A stretch of 64,000 nt of DNA, from NCBI GenBank assembly GCA_003254925.1, contig QANZ01022466.1, forward strand, positions 68,980 to 132,979. The letters are read 5' to 3'. The DNA is from Chamaecrista fasciculata. Taxonomy: Eukaryota > Streptophyta > Magnoliopsida > Fabales > Fabaceae. Numbering within the stretch: position 1 is the first letter of the stretch; every line of letters begins with the position of its first letter. A program made the position numbers and the translations under genes. Shown here piece by piece: positions 11,557-24,477 of the stretch. Below the pieces are notes generated by a model. It searched no databases. It was not told the DNA's origin and saw only the letters and a list, made by a program, of their open reading frames with translations.

Positions 11557-12483
11557 GGCCAAACCATCATTTTTTGTTTTAATCTTTACCTTCAATTCTT
11601 TTTTAGTCTCTAATATATTTTTCTTGTTCTATTTTGATTCTTAATATTTCTTCGAAGTTTCAATTTAGTATGTGATAAGAAGTTCCACAATTGATTCTTA
11701 ACTACTGAATATGAATATATGATCATTTCAAGTTTGAATATGATAAAATCAAAGTTACGTTTTACTCTTTACAAGTTCTTTCTCTATCCAATTAGGGCTA
11801 TCGAATAACAAGATCAAATCTAGCCAAAAAATGGGCCGCTCATTTCATGAAGTTGGTCATAAGTTATAACTCTCTCGTTTTAAGTATAAATGCAACGAAA
11901 TCCAAACCATGGGTTACTTTGAAGAGTTCTTTTTATTCCCAATTGGAGTAGGGACAAACTAGGTCAAATAATACTTCAAAAATCGGTTTGATCAAAATAC
12001 GAATATTAACTTTTGAAGTATTATATATTTGACCTGATTTGCTAACTATTCCAACTGAATTGAAAAAAAACTCGTAAGAGTTATCTATAGTTATGATTTT
12101 ATCACATTTAGACTTAAAATAAGAAATTTAGGCTTGTTCTTGTGTTCTGTTTTGTTTGGTAATAAAATTCAGATTGGCCAAAAAAAAGACTTAAAATAAG
12201 AAGGATATAATCAACTTCATAAAAAAAACAATCCATTTTCGGGCCCAATTTAACCTCATTTGTCAACAGCCCTAATTGGATAGATAAAGAGCTCGTCAAT
12301 AGTAATTCATAACTCTGATTTCGTCACATTTAGACTTGCAACGAGAAAGATACGAACTCATTTAGTATTTAGGAACATAAACAAAGCTTTTGAAAAATAT
12401 TAAGGACTAAAATGGAAAAGAAAAAATGTTAAGGACTAAAAAAATTTAAGATAAATATTAGGGACCAAAATAAAGTTTTGACC
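11557..12483. mobile_element. Foldback element of about 927 bp with a near 9-bp target duplication
   Basis: The left end is GGCCAAACCATCATTTTTTG; the right end is AGGGACCAAAATAAAGTTTTGACC. Flanks are CAATTTTTA on the left and CAATTTCCA on the right, 7 of 9 identical. Inner blocks recur in both orientations. Related elements are 8989-9600 and 53145-54014. It carries no transposase, so it is non-autonomous. Confidence 0.65.
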
Positions 12484-12492
12484 CAATTTCCA

Positions 12493-13419
12493 ATATTATG
12501 TATTTATGTTTCAATTTTTATTTATTCTTACAAATAAAATTGGATAATTTCGTATTTCTATATGAATAACATATTTGAATATTTTCTGTTTGATATTTAT
12601 TAGTCAAGTTTCTATAGTCATGCTTATTCATTTAGTCTTTGGAAGCAGCTTGAATCCTTCATGCACCCAACAGTTTCTCTATGTCCTTGTGCAAATATCA
12701 GAAATGGAAACATGTATAAATAAAAAATTTCTAGTATGGTTAGGGGAAAATAACAGACACAATCCTACAATCGTTTTAATTACCTCAATGCTAAGAGGAA
12801 AAGTTGTAGAAGCATAATGTTCAATTACATTCCCTTCCTTAATAATCCGCAAGGAATTTGGAGAAATTTCATTTGATATATATAATCCCCAAAAAGCCCA
12901 CCTTTGGTTGATTTAAGAAACTTGTACAACATGATTTTGAGCACACCTTCAACAGAGCATGCTAATAAGGCATGATTATATTTAACATTGTTGTTCAATG
13001 CATGCATGACTTGACAAACAAATTCATTCTGTCAAGAAACCTTCAACAGAGCACGCTAATAAGAAATTTCATAGAATGAATCATATATATGCCTTGTGAT
13101 GAACCTGGTTCTGGCCGGGGGTCATTACCTGGTTCGGTGAACGCACAGGGGTGGCCCTGCGATTCACCTCCGATGCCCGATGCTTAAGTTAGTAAGGGAT
13201 ATGAGCTCAATAATCTCAATTGACTGAGTATAGAGCGTACCTTTTTCGTTAACCTTTTATATTGGTAGAGGGCAATCAGTTGTGATCTTGCCATAAATGC
13301 TTGGATGCTTGATTGTGATCCTGGCTCATCTGATTGTGATCCTTTGCTCCTACGTAATTTCCTTTCTTGTGAAAGGTGCCTTGATGGCTAAGGCGTTATC
13401 GAGGGAAAGGATCTCAGAG
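12493..13419. other. Intergenic stretch without a gene
   Basis: Contains a short near-repeat (CCTTCAACAGAGCATGCTAATAAG near 12946 and a version near 13041). A GC-richer patch at 13085-13200 (GGTTCTGGCCGGGGGTCATT) resembles leader sequence of an LTR retroelement, but no ends are visible. Confidence 0.45.
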
Positions 13420-13580
13420 TATAATTGACACAAAAAAGAAAAAATTATGAGTATAATTGACTCAAAAAAATTTTTGTGGTACAATTGAAACTAACCTCAT
13501 ACTTTGAAAGTACAATTGACTTAAAAAGAAAATTGATGGTACAACTGAAACTGGTCCTATACTTTATGGGTACTAAGAAT
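13420..13580. mobile_element. Remnant of a foldback element of the GGCAAAAGTA type
   Basis: Repeated GTACAATTGA, ACTCAAAAAA and CATACTTT blocks ending GGGTACTAAGAATATTTTGTCC match the right half of the element at 46954-47243. The left half is missing. Confidence 0.5.
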
Positions 13581-13954
13581 ATTTTGTCCAAAAAGTAATA
13601 TATGATTGATTTTAAGAGTGAAGGAGTATAAATAAAATTTATCATTAAAAGAAGAAAAAAAACAATTATTTAGTTCTCGAATTTAAATTAATCTTTAATT
13701 TTATTTTCAAAATTTGTTTACTGTTTTCATCTCATAAGTTTTATAATTAGGTTTATTTTATCTTTTATGCTAACTTCATTCAAGGAACTAACAAGAAACA
13801 TCATGTGATTTTCAAATTGAGGCATGATTTTCTTTTTTTAGTAATTTTATATTACATATTATAAGCTACAAAGAATTTGTATTTTTTTTGGTAAATTAAA
13901 GTTTAAGTGGGGTTAAGTACCGGTATCCCATTAGGATCAGGGAACCTTCCAATN

Positions 13955-15855
13955 TTAAACATTAGAGAAATTAGAATGAGAATGGTCTAAACTGCAAAAG
14001 TTAAGAGTAGTTGTAATCAAAGGCAAAGTTGAAGAAATGTATGGTTAGAGGCCAAAAAGTAATTACAAAAGATAGAGGGACCGAATTGAAAAATAAAATA
14101 AATTTTAGAACTTTAAGTATAGTAATTAAAAGGTTGGGGGGAAGAAACATAGTTTTAGCCAAAATTTATAAGAATGCAATTAAAAGGGAAGAAGGAGAGA
14201 AGTGATGTGGCAGAGGCATAATTTGTTTCAGAAAAAAAAACAAGAGAGAAAGAGAGATGGTGATGAAGGGTAGAGGAAGATAAGGCGATATCTCACTAAC
14301 CGGTTGTCCGTTCGGGGCGTTCTATAGCTCGTTTCGAAGCTTAGGAAGATAGGAATCAAACCCTGGTTCCAGTTTGAAGATCAAACGGTTCGAGTGAGAG
14401 AAATATAGGATCGAAAACTGACGCTGTATGATGAAAATATGCAGAATATTTGGAAGTTTTAGGGACTAAATCGTCTCTAGGTAGGGTTTCTTCTTTCTCT
14501 CCTCATTTTAAAGCTCTAGTTCATCCTATGTTTGCTTAGGGTTCATGAATTGTGATGGTGGTTGATGTTTTTGAAATATTGTGAGGGTTTCTTGAATTCA
14601 AGTTTTAAAATTCATAAAGTTTCCTTGGGAATTTGTGAAATTATGAGAAAAGAGTATTAAATATTGTTTGTTTCTGATGTTATTTGGTTTCTTTGTTCTC
14701 TTATTGAAATTTGCAATATTAGTGTATTGGAACAAATTACAAATCGGTCCTTCACTATTTTGGAGTTTATTTCAGAATGATCCTTTAGCAGGTTTTAGTA
14801 AAGTACTGAATGGTCCTTGTGGAAGTGTATTTCCTTCAAGGATGAAGTTTTATTGAGTTCAAATGATTTGGAATTGAATTATTTTATGAGATATGAAATT
14901 GTTTATTGAGAAGTAATGGAACTGTAAATATGATTTATTAAAAAGTTATGTGATAAACAAGAAGAATTATGGAATGTGATATATTGTGATTTGTCATTGT
15001 TGGGAAATCACAGAGGGAGCGCAGCGGAAGGAGGAAAAATAAAAATTTTTCACCCAGGGACTAAAACGTAATTAAAACAAACAAACTCTGTGATTCCTTC
15101 CAGGATNGGCCCTCCCCGTTTATTCGCGATGAGTACTCGGGTAATGGCTATGGTGGATTCCATAGTTGGCTTAAGTGTGGATTCCTTAGGCGACAGGCTG
15201 ATTGGTATGTGCGCACACCAGAAGACGTTCCGGAAGCCTAGGTCTAGATGACCATTGATGTATGATCATGACATATTGGATTGCTGGTTATACCTTGAGG
15301 TATCACAGTTGCGGGTGACGCGCGGTCACGGCCAGCTGTATAGTATTATTGTTGATTTTGATAGTTTGGGTTGCTGGTTATACCTCGAGGTATCACGATT
15401 GCGGGTGACACGCGGTCACGGTCAGCTAATATGTTAAAGTTTTGAAAAGATAATCTCATTAAATACTTGTGCCATTTATCATATTTCATGTTGCTTAGGG
15501 TAAACATGGTTTGAAGTTTGGTTTTGTTGAGGATGTGGTTAAAGTAGAATGATTATAACCCTACTGAGAATATTATTCTCACCCTACGAAACATTTCAGT
15601 TTTTGTTGTGCAGGATTTTTGTTGGGTCTTTCGAGATGGAAGCCTCTTTGTAAATTTTAGTAAATTGGAGAATTGTATTGGGCCCTGCGTGGCTAGTTTG
15701 GAGGCGGAGCCTCTTGTATGATGATTTGAATCTGTTTGTTCTCTCTAAAATCTTTTAAGAGGATAGAGTATGTTATTAATGTATACTAAAAGGGCCATGT
15801 AACTTGGAGTATTATAGTGTAATATGAGTTTAGTCTTTAATTTGAATCAGGATGT
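13955..15855 (+). mobile_element. Ty3/gypsy-type LTR remnant
   Basis: Gypsy-like LTR text runs through GGACCGAATTGAAAA, AGAAGTGATGTGGCAGAGGC, GTCCGTTCGGGGCGTTC and a U3/R-like TTTTAAGAGGATAGAGTATG. It ends GGATGTTACA followed by TTTTGGTATCA. The TGGTATCA is the start of the usual initiator-Met tRNA primer site, but the rest of the site and the internal region are gone. Two Ns (13954, 15107) interrupt it. The 5' LTR end was not located. Confidence 0.5.
15281..15432 (+). repeat. 90-bp tandem repeat inside the LTR remnant
   Basis: The block from TTGCTGGTTATACCT to GCGGTCACGG recurs with a 90-bp period (starts 15281 and 15371). Both copies keep one open frame (CWLYLEVS, LRVTRGHGQL). In a retroelement context this is probably chance or LTR structure, not a gene. 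Confidence 0.7.
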
Positions 15856-15859
15856 TACA

Positions 15860-16579
15860 TTTTGGTATCATTTAATAAAAAATAAATAAAAGATAAAATT
15901 AATCAAAATATGATAATATTAAAAATATAATTTCAAATATATTTTAATTTTATTCTATCAATTATACTCCAAAATTTTTATTCAATGTTAGACTAATGTC
16001 CAACAACGTCAAAATTGTTATCACCAAATAGTGACATCATCATGTGCCCGATGTTGAGGGTGTTCATGTGCCTCTTATGGCCGATGTTGAGGGCGATCAT
16101 GTGCCTCTTGTACTCGATATTGAGGGTTGTAGATAGCATATCTAAGGATAAGTACAACGAAACAAGAAAGAATTTCGCGACAAGCTTTTATATGTATGTT
16201 ATGTGACGTTTTTTTTTTGTTGCAACGTTTGTTTCTTCATTTTCACGGTAGTTTCATAAAAGTTTCTTCATTTTCACGGTAGTTACATATTTATGAAAGT
16301 ATAGACACATAAAAGTACATACATACATATGAACATGTTTGTGTAAACATTTTTTACAAGAATCTTAAAACATATTGTGAATCTAACCACTTTGAAATTC
16401 AAGTACTCATCACCTGTAGTCTTTCCTTTCATAAATTATATTACAAGCAGTATGATTTGATTATTGTCTATAATCCCATGCAATTGTTGGGTGTCGAAAA
16501 CAAAAAGTTATTCAATCAAACCCAGAAGTATTTTGGTGCCCCTATATTATAAGAACACAATTTCAAGTGTGTTATTAAT
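15860..16579. other. Intergenic stretch with small tandem repeats
   Basis: No gene. Short direct repeats occur near 16045-16130 (GATGTTGAGGG and ATGTGCCTCTT, about 2.3 copies) and near 16231-16285 (GTTTCTTCATTTTCACGGTAG twice). Confidence 0.55.
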
Positions 16580-16588
16580 TTTTTTTAT

Positions 16589-17017
16589 GGCTTAAGTGCA
16601 ATTTTGGTCCCCTAACTTTTGCAAAGGTCTCAATTTGGTCCCCTAACTTTTTTTGTTGCAATTTTGGTCCCTTAACTCTTGAAAACGTCTCACTATTAGT
16701 CCAAAGTGCACTTCCAAGTCATGAAAACGTCTCCGCAAAATGGTCCTTTTTTAATTCACTTCACTCATATTTATCACGTCATCAACCAACTCAGCCTTTA
16801 GATTGGCACTAACGGCAGATAATGAATGGAAAAAGTGCACTTGGGACCAACAGTGGGACGCTTTCAAAAGTTATGGGACCAAAATTGCAACAAAAAAAGT
16901 TAGGGGACCAAATTGAGACCTTTATGAAAGTTAGGGGACCAAAATTGCAACAAAAAAAGTTAGGGGACCAAATTGAGACCTTTGTGAAAGTTAGGGGACC
17001 AAAATTGCACTTAAGCC
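16589..17017. mobile_element. Foldback MITE (429 bp) with perfect 9-bp target duplication
   Basis: Ends are GGCTTAAGTGCAATTTTGG and its exact complement CCAAAATTGCACTTAAGCC. The arms are long and largely complementary, with nested TTTGGTCCCCTAAC blocks. Flanks are TTTTTTTAT on both sides (16580-16588 and 17018-17026). The duplication size suggests mobilisation by a Mutator-like transposase. The open frame at 16822-17055 is only the arm read through. Confidence 0.85.
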
Positions 17018-17256
17018 TTTTTTTATCAATTATATTCCAAAATTTTTATATTTGATTTAATGTTAAATTAATACCCAACAACCTCATAATTTTATCACCA
17101 AATAATGACATCATCATTTCATAGATGCCTTGTCACAGTATGAAAATTTTGAAATATAATAGATATAAATGTAAAAATTTTGAAATATAAATAACACTAA
17201 AATAAATAAAAAAAGAAATCACTCACCACATCAACATTTGTCATTAATAAATAAAA

Positions 17257-17829
17257 GGCAAAACACCCTTTTGTGCCCCTAACGTTTGCGGTGATTTTCA
17301 ATTATGCCCCTAACGTTTCATTTGTGTCAGTTGTGCCCCCAATGTGAAACGTTAGTTTCAATTATGCCCCCAATTTCAATCATAAAAAAAAACACCATTT
17401 TTGCACGATTTGAACTCGGTTTTGATCAGATTTCATATGGGTTTTAGTTTTCAGACATCACAAACTTGATTCCTTGGACCAATTTCAAAGATTAAGCTCA
17501 AAATAGCCCCAAATCCGAAGAAAATCCGACCCGATGAATCCTAAAAAGGACCAAAACGAAATGCAGCAAAACGAAACATTTTTCTCAAAATTTCCATGTG
17601 CAAAATAATCCTTAGGAGCCAAAAATGAGTACCCATAAACTCATTTATCAAAAAAAACTGAAACGAACATTAATCTAAGCTCAAAAGTTCCGAAAAACGG
17701 TATACAAACGAGGGTGGGGGCATAATTGAAACTAACGTTTCACATTGGAAGCACAACTGACACAAATGAAACGTTAGGAGCATAACTGAAAATCACCGCA
17801 AGCGTTAGGGGCATGAAAGAGTGTTTGCC
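17257..17829. mobile_element. Foldback MITE (573 bp) with perfect 9-bp target duplication
   Basis: The left end reads GGCAAAACACCCTTTTGTGC and the right end is its near complement (CATGAAAGAGTGTTTGCC). Both flanks are TAAATAAAA (17248-17256 and 17830-17838). Subterminal blocks GCCCCTAACGTTTGCGG and its complement form the arms. A central unique part of about 300 bp lies between the arms; I do not recognise it. Confidence 0.85.
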
Positions 17830-17838
17830 TAAATAAAA

Positions 17839-18953
17839 ATTTTGACAACATTGGACCTTAATCCGACATTGAGTCAAATGTAAAAAATTTAAAATACAAT
17901 CAACAAAAAAAATATTAAATACACCTGGATCTATCCCTATGGTTCAAGAGCACCGTCATTATCTATTTGTAAAAGACAATCTCGTTCTGTTGTCCACAGA
18001 TGGGCAAGCTTATTTCTTAAGAAACTCATTGAATTTGTTGTTTGTCAATAATTACGAGGTACAAATTTAGTGAAACATCAAGTGTAAAACTCTTTGTCCC
18101 TTCATCTGAATCAGAATCTACCCGTGGAAAGAACAGTGTGAGTGAATGCCAAAAGGAGCTAAATCTCAAGGTCTACGAGACATAAGCAACAATTTTTCAT
18201 TTTCAAATTACAATCAAATAGGGAAGGCTGTTTAGTTAAAACATCTAAATAATACATGCAACTATTGGTTTAGACTCTTCGAAGCAAAAAAGCAAAGTTT
18301 TATTATATTTTAATTGCATATAGCAGACAACATTTAAGTTTATTTACTTTTTTCAGAAGATATTAATTATATAGATATATATAAAGCTCAAAGACACGTC
18401 AGTGAGTCAAATTCTTAAAATCACATAATACAATACAGTATATATATATATATATAATTCCAACAGTAAACAAGAAATTAAAAGACAATTGAAGATTTAT
18501 AAATCTTGATAAAATTTTCAAAATTAAATATCTACTTATAAAATATGATATGTGCCAATTTCTTCTATTTTTCACTACGTTAGAACTGCAAAAAAAATGT
18601 TTTAAATTTTAATATTCATGGACATGTTGAACATGTACAGTATTGTGTCATACGCTTGTTGGATGTGGACACCTGTCAGACACAACGACACTACTTCAAA
18701 ATGAAGTGTCATTAATATACTATCAATAATTACCATACAGCTAGAAATAGGACATGGGACAAAACTTTTGTTTTAGACAACAGAAAGAAGGAAAGTTCTT
18801 TTACCATTGGGTATGATTTCGGGCCTACATTACTGAACAAACGAAATTGCAACTTCATGGTCATTTTAACCGAGGAAATAAAGATTTCTACCATGTATAT
18901 ATTGTATGCAAAATTGAGGCTTATCGCATACTCGAAAATGAAAAATATTCATC
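17839..18953. other. Intergenic stretch without a gene
   Basis: AT-rich. Contains a TA microsatellite near 18438-18457 and a GTGTCATACG/GGACACCTGTCAGACAC segment (18640-18690) like motifs near 1760 and 49150. It holds the region downstream of the STIC2-like gene. Confidence 0.5.
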
Positions 18954-21900
18954 TCACTTAAATCCGTCACTAAGTCCTGGTGGCATTCCTAAGCTCTGTG
19001 CAAGATCACTCATCCTTTCCTTCATGGCCTGGAAAAATAAGCAAAAGGCCCAATTTTTTTCTCAGGTCACTAAGCACAAATGCAACTCAACTTTCATTGC
19101 TTCTCTTGAAAACAAAGATTCTCACCTGGACACTCTTCTGGTGTGCATCCTTGTATGCTTCAGTGATTAAAAGCGAAAGTTTCTGCAATCGGAAGACGGT
19201 TCATATAAAAAGTTCATCTTTGGCATTTATAAATCACACTAGAATTCATATAAAATATATAAAAATTCTGAATAATTCAAACCATAACTTTCTACAATAA
19301 TTCATAACCATTACTGCAAATAAGAGAGTAAAAATATGCTAAGAAATGAGGAGCTTCCTATCTACTTTCCAATTTTAAGTATCTTCGGGCTAAGAAGTTC
19401 TTCCAAGCATTCTCAATATTCCACGAGATACTTGTGAAACTTTGTCATCGATGTGCAGGGGGGGAAAATCAACATAGAGGATCCTGACATAGTGATTTTT
19501 TTCCCAACTTTCTCAGTGGTAGAACAATTCAAGAACCTATGAATATATGCTATTTTTAATGTCTAATTAAGCAGTTTCACGGAAAAAGCATCTAAACAAT
19601 TAGATATAATATGACAGAATAAATGTAGAAATGAATAAGAGATCATAGATCAATGTATACTCACTTCTGGTCCCAATTCCATTGCCGCCTCAGTAATTTC
19701 TGTTCGTACAGGTTGCTGATTCCCAGATAATGTTACCTAAAAAATAAACTTCAATAAAGGTAAGTTAAGAAAATGAATCAAGTTACAGGTTGAAAATTAA
19801 AATATTAATTGTGACCCAAGACATGATGACCATGAATAGAACTAAAGGCATTGGAGGCATTTCAATTACAGAAAAAGTGATTTTACCAATGACAAATCTA
19901 TCTGATGTATGAAGTTCAAAATATTCAAGGCATTTAGGCGAGTTAAAAAACATGTTAACGACTTTTCAAGTTTAAACTAATTTCACAAGTATAAATAATT
20001 TTTAGTTAATTTCCAATATTTCCTAGTTGGTCTAAACTTATAAGTATAGAACAAACTTTCGTAGTTTGCCTATACTAGTTCTAACTTAAATTGATATGAA
20101 CCAAAAGCAATAAAATATATAATACTGAAGTTGAGCTACAAGGTGGAGATAAATAAAGTCTAAATTAAAGATATAGCAACACCGCACTTAATGAAGCAAG
20201 CAAAAAAGTGTTAGTTGCTTGAAGGGTCACGTGGCAGGAAGGATAATAGTATGAGTTGCAGTTTTTAGGTTTCAACTTGAAAGATGGTAAGCTGGCGGTT
20301 AGTTATTCTCTATTTTGATTTCCTTCAAGTTCAGAAGGGGGCATGAGGAAAATTCTGTAGACTTTTGTCTAAGTTTCCCTAGGCTCAAATTCCTTCTCTG
20401 ACTTTTCCATTTTGTTCCTTCTTTCTGGTCCTTAGTTGTTACTTGTTCGGCTTTGAAATTTTTTGTGTTTCAAAAATTATAAATGGTTTGGTAAAATACC
20501 GTCTAAAAGCCAAATCTAAGAATGTTAGGAAATGCCTAAAAAGTTGCTATAACATAACATCATGTGAGAGACAGCCAGAACTTCATACCTTTATCAACTC
20601 ACCCTCACAATAACCATCAAACTCTGCTCTGCATAACAGGATAAATGCAAATAACACCACTGTCAATGCACATGTATTAAGATAAAAATGATAAGCTATA
20701 ATGTATTAATAGAAAGCCATACGCAGCAAGTTCTTTCTGCACTCGCACAGCTTCGACTTGGACAACCATTTGTGCCTTCTTCACGGTTTCATAAAGATTT
20801 TGCATGTTTCCAAGAATTCCAGCCTATAATTATTCAGGCGTTGAGTGAAATTAGTCAAATTATTAGTGTTAGGCTCAATCTTATATCAGATTGACAAATA
20901 CACACAAGTTGCCAACAAAAGGAAAGATCGCCGTCCCCATTTCATAAAGAGAAGCCAGTAGCAGCATATAATAATTAATCTAACACCTAGAGTTCACAAA
21001 GGTATACAAAAGAACAGACCACAGGAAATCTAATTTGTCCCCAAAAAAACCATCATATTAACCATATACTCTAGTTTGCATGGGCCGGTACAAGCAAGCC
21101 AAATTTATTGTCCACTTGAGAACCTACTCATTGTCAAAGCCAAGTCTACAGTAAAAAGAGTATCCTAAGACCAAAAGGGAGGCCAAATAAAAAGAGGGAA
21201 GCTTAAATATCCTGACTAAGATACAATGGCAAATTCTGAGAAAGAAGCTCAAAGCAAAATCCATTTAAATTTATAGCAAGCAGATAAACTGATGTCTGAT
21301 CACATTCTTGCCAATCTCCATACTATGCAAAAACTTAATGCTTCATCTAATTGTTTGAAGTTTCAAAAAATTAAGACTCATAGATGGCATAGGAATGAAG
21401 CACGTGAATGAACTTTTACATCAAAAACCTTATATAGTTTTTCTCCCTTGTTTTCATGTAGACGGATGACGGCTCAGCCAAATATCAACAGGTTAGTCAG
21501 GCATCTTTGCGAAATATTGGTATGAAGTTACTGACTAAACACCAAAGCTTAGTTTTTTAAAACATAAAATGCCGTTTAGTCCCTCAGCCTTACAAAACTA
21601 GTGTGCTGCTCAAATGCCATGACTTTAAGTATCACCAGACAAGTCTCAAAGTGTTCCCAAACTTTAAAAATAATTTCTTCTTTCTTGCAACGGTCTTTTA
21701 GTTGTGCTTGCAAACTAGTCATGCATGATGCTAAATCATAATTTCCATGTATCCGCTCTTATGGCAACAAAAAGAGCTATATATAATGATTAAAAATTAA
21801 GTTTCCCGCTCCATAGACAACAATGTGGCCTTGTAAATACGAAAGAGAAATACATGTTGTGAATTGTTTATAAACACAACAAATCAAGTTGATAAGCAAA

Positions 21901-23389
21901 GAAAATCATTATACAATATTATGGACACTTTTTAATGCAACTAGTGCCTTTATATGTATTCACTTCATATTTATGAATAATCCAGCTGTGCGAATTTTTT
22001 CTCACCCAAAATACGGCAATATACACAATCCAAGGGAAGCATAACCTAGAGTTCAACCAACTCTAATGTAATCTTCATAAATACATCTATGAAAAGATGA
22101 AAGGAAGTATAATTTGGGTGCATAGGAAGGTCTGTGTCATATTTTTAGAAAATATCTCCAGCAAAACAGTCTCTAGAGTCTAGATAGGTTCTGAAAATGT
22201 GTCTTCTTAAGTAATTTTCGATAAGCAATATGAGAAGTTCTCCAAAAGAATAAGTGATCTTTACAGAGAAACTCTGTTCAAAATTCATGAATATTATAAC
22301 AACCTTATTGAGACATATTAATCAATTTTGGCTGCTCATTTCTTTATCAAATTAGAACATCCGGTTTAGATCAAGGAGACAAAGATTAAATAGAGAAGCC
22401 AAACAAACGCAAAGAAGATATCATCGAATTGGCTTTAAAAGGACAATCACGTTCATCAATATAACGTATGTAAATGAGGTAAAATGTAAGTAGAGCAGAA
22501 GGTTGGACACAAAAACATATGAAAGTTGAGACTCATAGATACCACAGACCACAAGAGTAAGTAAGCTTGACTAACCTTGGATGGTGCATCATCACCTTTT
22601 TCACTATTGTCTTTTTTCCCTCCAAATAGTCCATTTACCCTGAGACATCTATGCTGCTCAGATCCAACTTTTCGATGATCACACTTTGATAATATCTTCA
22701 TATCAACAAAACTTGCACTGGAATTCAAATTACCTACACAACGTCCAATAATGAGCAACTTGTGTATAACAATATAGAAACTGAAAAATCAGACGCATAT
22801 ATTCATTCAACTTATATTGATTTTCGTCATTTCTTGACTATAGGGAATGCAGATTATAAAATTAACCGTATATTCCAACAGAAAATTCTTTTTATGATTT
22901 TTTCATTGTCTGTATCCTGATTTTGAAAGTAACTCTTTGAATAGACATAGAAGTCAACATCAAGTTTTTGGTGGCTTCCAATATAAGAATGAATTAAACA
23001 AAGACCTAAAGAGGAATGACACAGTAATACCCCATGGTACTTTCTCTCACCCGCATAAAGATAAAAAAGCATAAAACATAAGAAAGCAAAGAAAAGACAT
23101 AATATACACAGCTAGTAACTACTAAAACAAAGAAATTCCCTCTTCACTTGAGCATGAACCTAAAATCTCTAAACAAAACGCAATTTCAATCCAAACCCAC
23201 CAAAGCAAATGCCCCAATATAAAAAGAAGAAGAAAAAGACCCAACATTTGAGAAGAACCAAATGATAAGAAAGTATAGAGATATTGAGAGAGACTTACAG
23301 AGAGAAGATGATAAAGGGCAAAGCTTTTTCCAGTCATTTTTCGCATGAGGGTTTGATAGCTGACCAGTTAGAGAAACAGTGGACGCCAT
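18954..23389 (-). CDS. STIC2: Chloroplast YbaB/EbfC family protein, STIC2-like
   Basis: Orthologue-like to Arabidopsis At2g24020 (STIC2), a plastid stromal YbaB/EbfC protein linked to protein targeting and nucleoid association. Seven exons splice in frame: 23299-23389, 22576-22733, 20723-20823, 20589-20628, 19665-19736, 19126-19182 and 18954-19028, giving 197 aa, about the family size. The first about 70 residues are Ser-rich and look like a transit peptide, then GLFGGKK. The YbaB core runs from about residue 84 (GILGNMQNLYETVKKAQ) through GYCEGELIKVTLSG, the conserved dimer helix (TEAYKDAHQKSVQ) and the tail SLGMPPGLSDGFK. The start is the Met giving MASTVSLTGQLSN; an in-frame Met lies four codons upstream. 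Its 5' end faces a Mutator-like element about 300 bp away. Confidence 0.93.
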
Positions 23390-23843
23390 TGGCTTCCACA
23401 AGCAGAAGAAGATGAGAAATTGTTACAGTTCTTTTTTGGGTTTGGAACGATGGGTTTAGGGGATTTCGCGGTCGGGACAAGATAAAGACGATATTTTTTC
23501 TTTCTTTCTTTTCTTTTCCTTCAGTTCAGATATCGGTGACTCTTGATTATCAAGATTCAAGACTAGCACAGACCAATCATAGAAGAACACGTAATCTCGT
23601 TCGGACACTGGTTTGTGCTGTCACCGTTCCGAGGTGGTGTTTGTCACTGACACCTATTAGACTGCCACGTAATAATAAGTTGACCTAATGCTGCCAACAA
23701 ACGGAGTTACTTCTTTTGTTTTTTTTTTTTACCAAAATATTAACAAACCTTTCATCTACTTTTTGGTCTCTTTCATGCGCTACCTCCATTTCTCCTTGTA
23801 TATGCTTCTTTTTCTTTTCAATCCTATTCTCTCAAGTTAAACT

Positions 23844-24437
23844 ATGAACAAAGATTGTAAAACAACAAGCCTTATCGACGACATCTCACAGCGCGTCATC
23901 GACGACACTTCACAGCGGCACGACGGTGTTTCACAGAATTATCTTTATTTATTAAACTATGTGTATCTTTTCTTTATATCTTATAATAAAATTTATAATT
24001 ACTTTATATTTATGACAATGAACTTGGTGGATAATGAAGTGCTATTCAACTCAATTTCATTAGAGAAAAATTTGAATGAGCTTCCTTTAGAGCATGAAGT
24101 TAAAGAAGTAGATTTAACTCCATATGTTGGGATGGAATTTGACACTGATGAACATGCATATAGATTTTATAATGCATATGCTGGCTTTATTGGTTTCAGT
24201 ATCAAAAAGGAATGGGTGAACAAAAGTAAGATGGATCATATTACAATATTATCTCGTAAATTTTTTTGTTTCAAAGAGGGGTTCAAGAAGACAAGCAATT
24301 GTGAAACTAAACGTGTTCATAAAGATATCAGAACAGAATGTTTGGCACAAATGGTGATAGTTCGACAAGAAAATGGAAAATTCATAGACATCACTCTCTT
24401 TTGTAATTTTTACATATTTTCATTGTTTATTTTGTAA
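23844..24437 (+). CDS. FAR1-type DNA-binding domain fragment within a MULE
   Basis: Open frame of 197 residues. Residues about 91-180 match the FAR1/FHY3 DNA-binding domain (PYVGMEFDTDEHAYRFYNAY, then GFSIKKEW, SRKFFCFKEGF and ENGKF), a WRKY-GCM1-like zinc fold shared by FAR1 transcription factors and jittery-type transposases. A Met at about residue 57 (MTMNLVDNE) is a more natural start, since the upstream part is low in quality. The His-containing end of the domain and the whole transposase core are missing. The frame runs into a T-rich segment that resembles an intron (GTAATTTTT to CATGCAG, about 24404-24470). It sits between inverted repeats, so it is most likely a remnant of a transposase gene rather than a host factor. 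Confidence 0.65.
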   Translation: MNKDCKTTSLIDDISQRVIDDTSQRHDGVSQNYLYLLNYVYLFFISYNKIYNYFIFMTMNLVDNEVLFNSISLEKNLNELPLEHEVKEVDLTPYVGMEFDTDEHAYRFYNAYAGFIGFSIKKEWVNKSKMDHITILSRKFFCFKEGFKKTSNCETKRVHKDIRTECLAQMVIVRQENGKFIDITLFCNFYIFSLFIL

Positions 24438-24477
24438 TGTTTCTCATTTTCTTTGTTTTTTTTCATGCAGGCCAGCA

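Noticed and set aside
16822..17055. 77-residue open frame with repeated GPKLQQKKLGDQIET
   Set aside because: It is the right arm of a foldback MITE read through; the repeat comes from the element's nested GGGACCAAA blocks.
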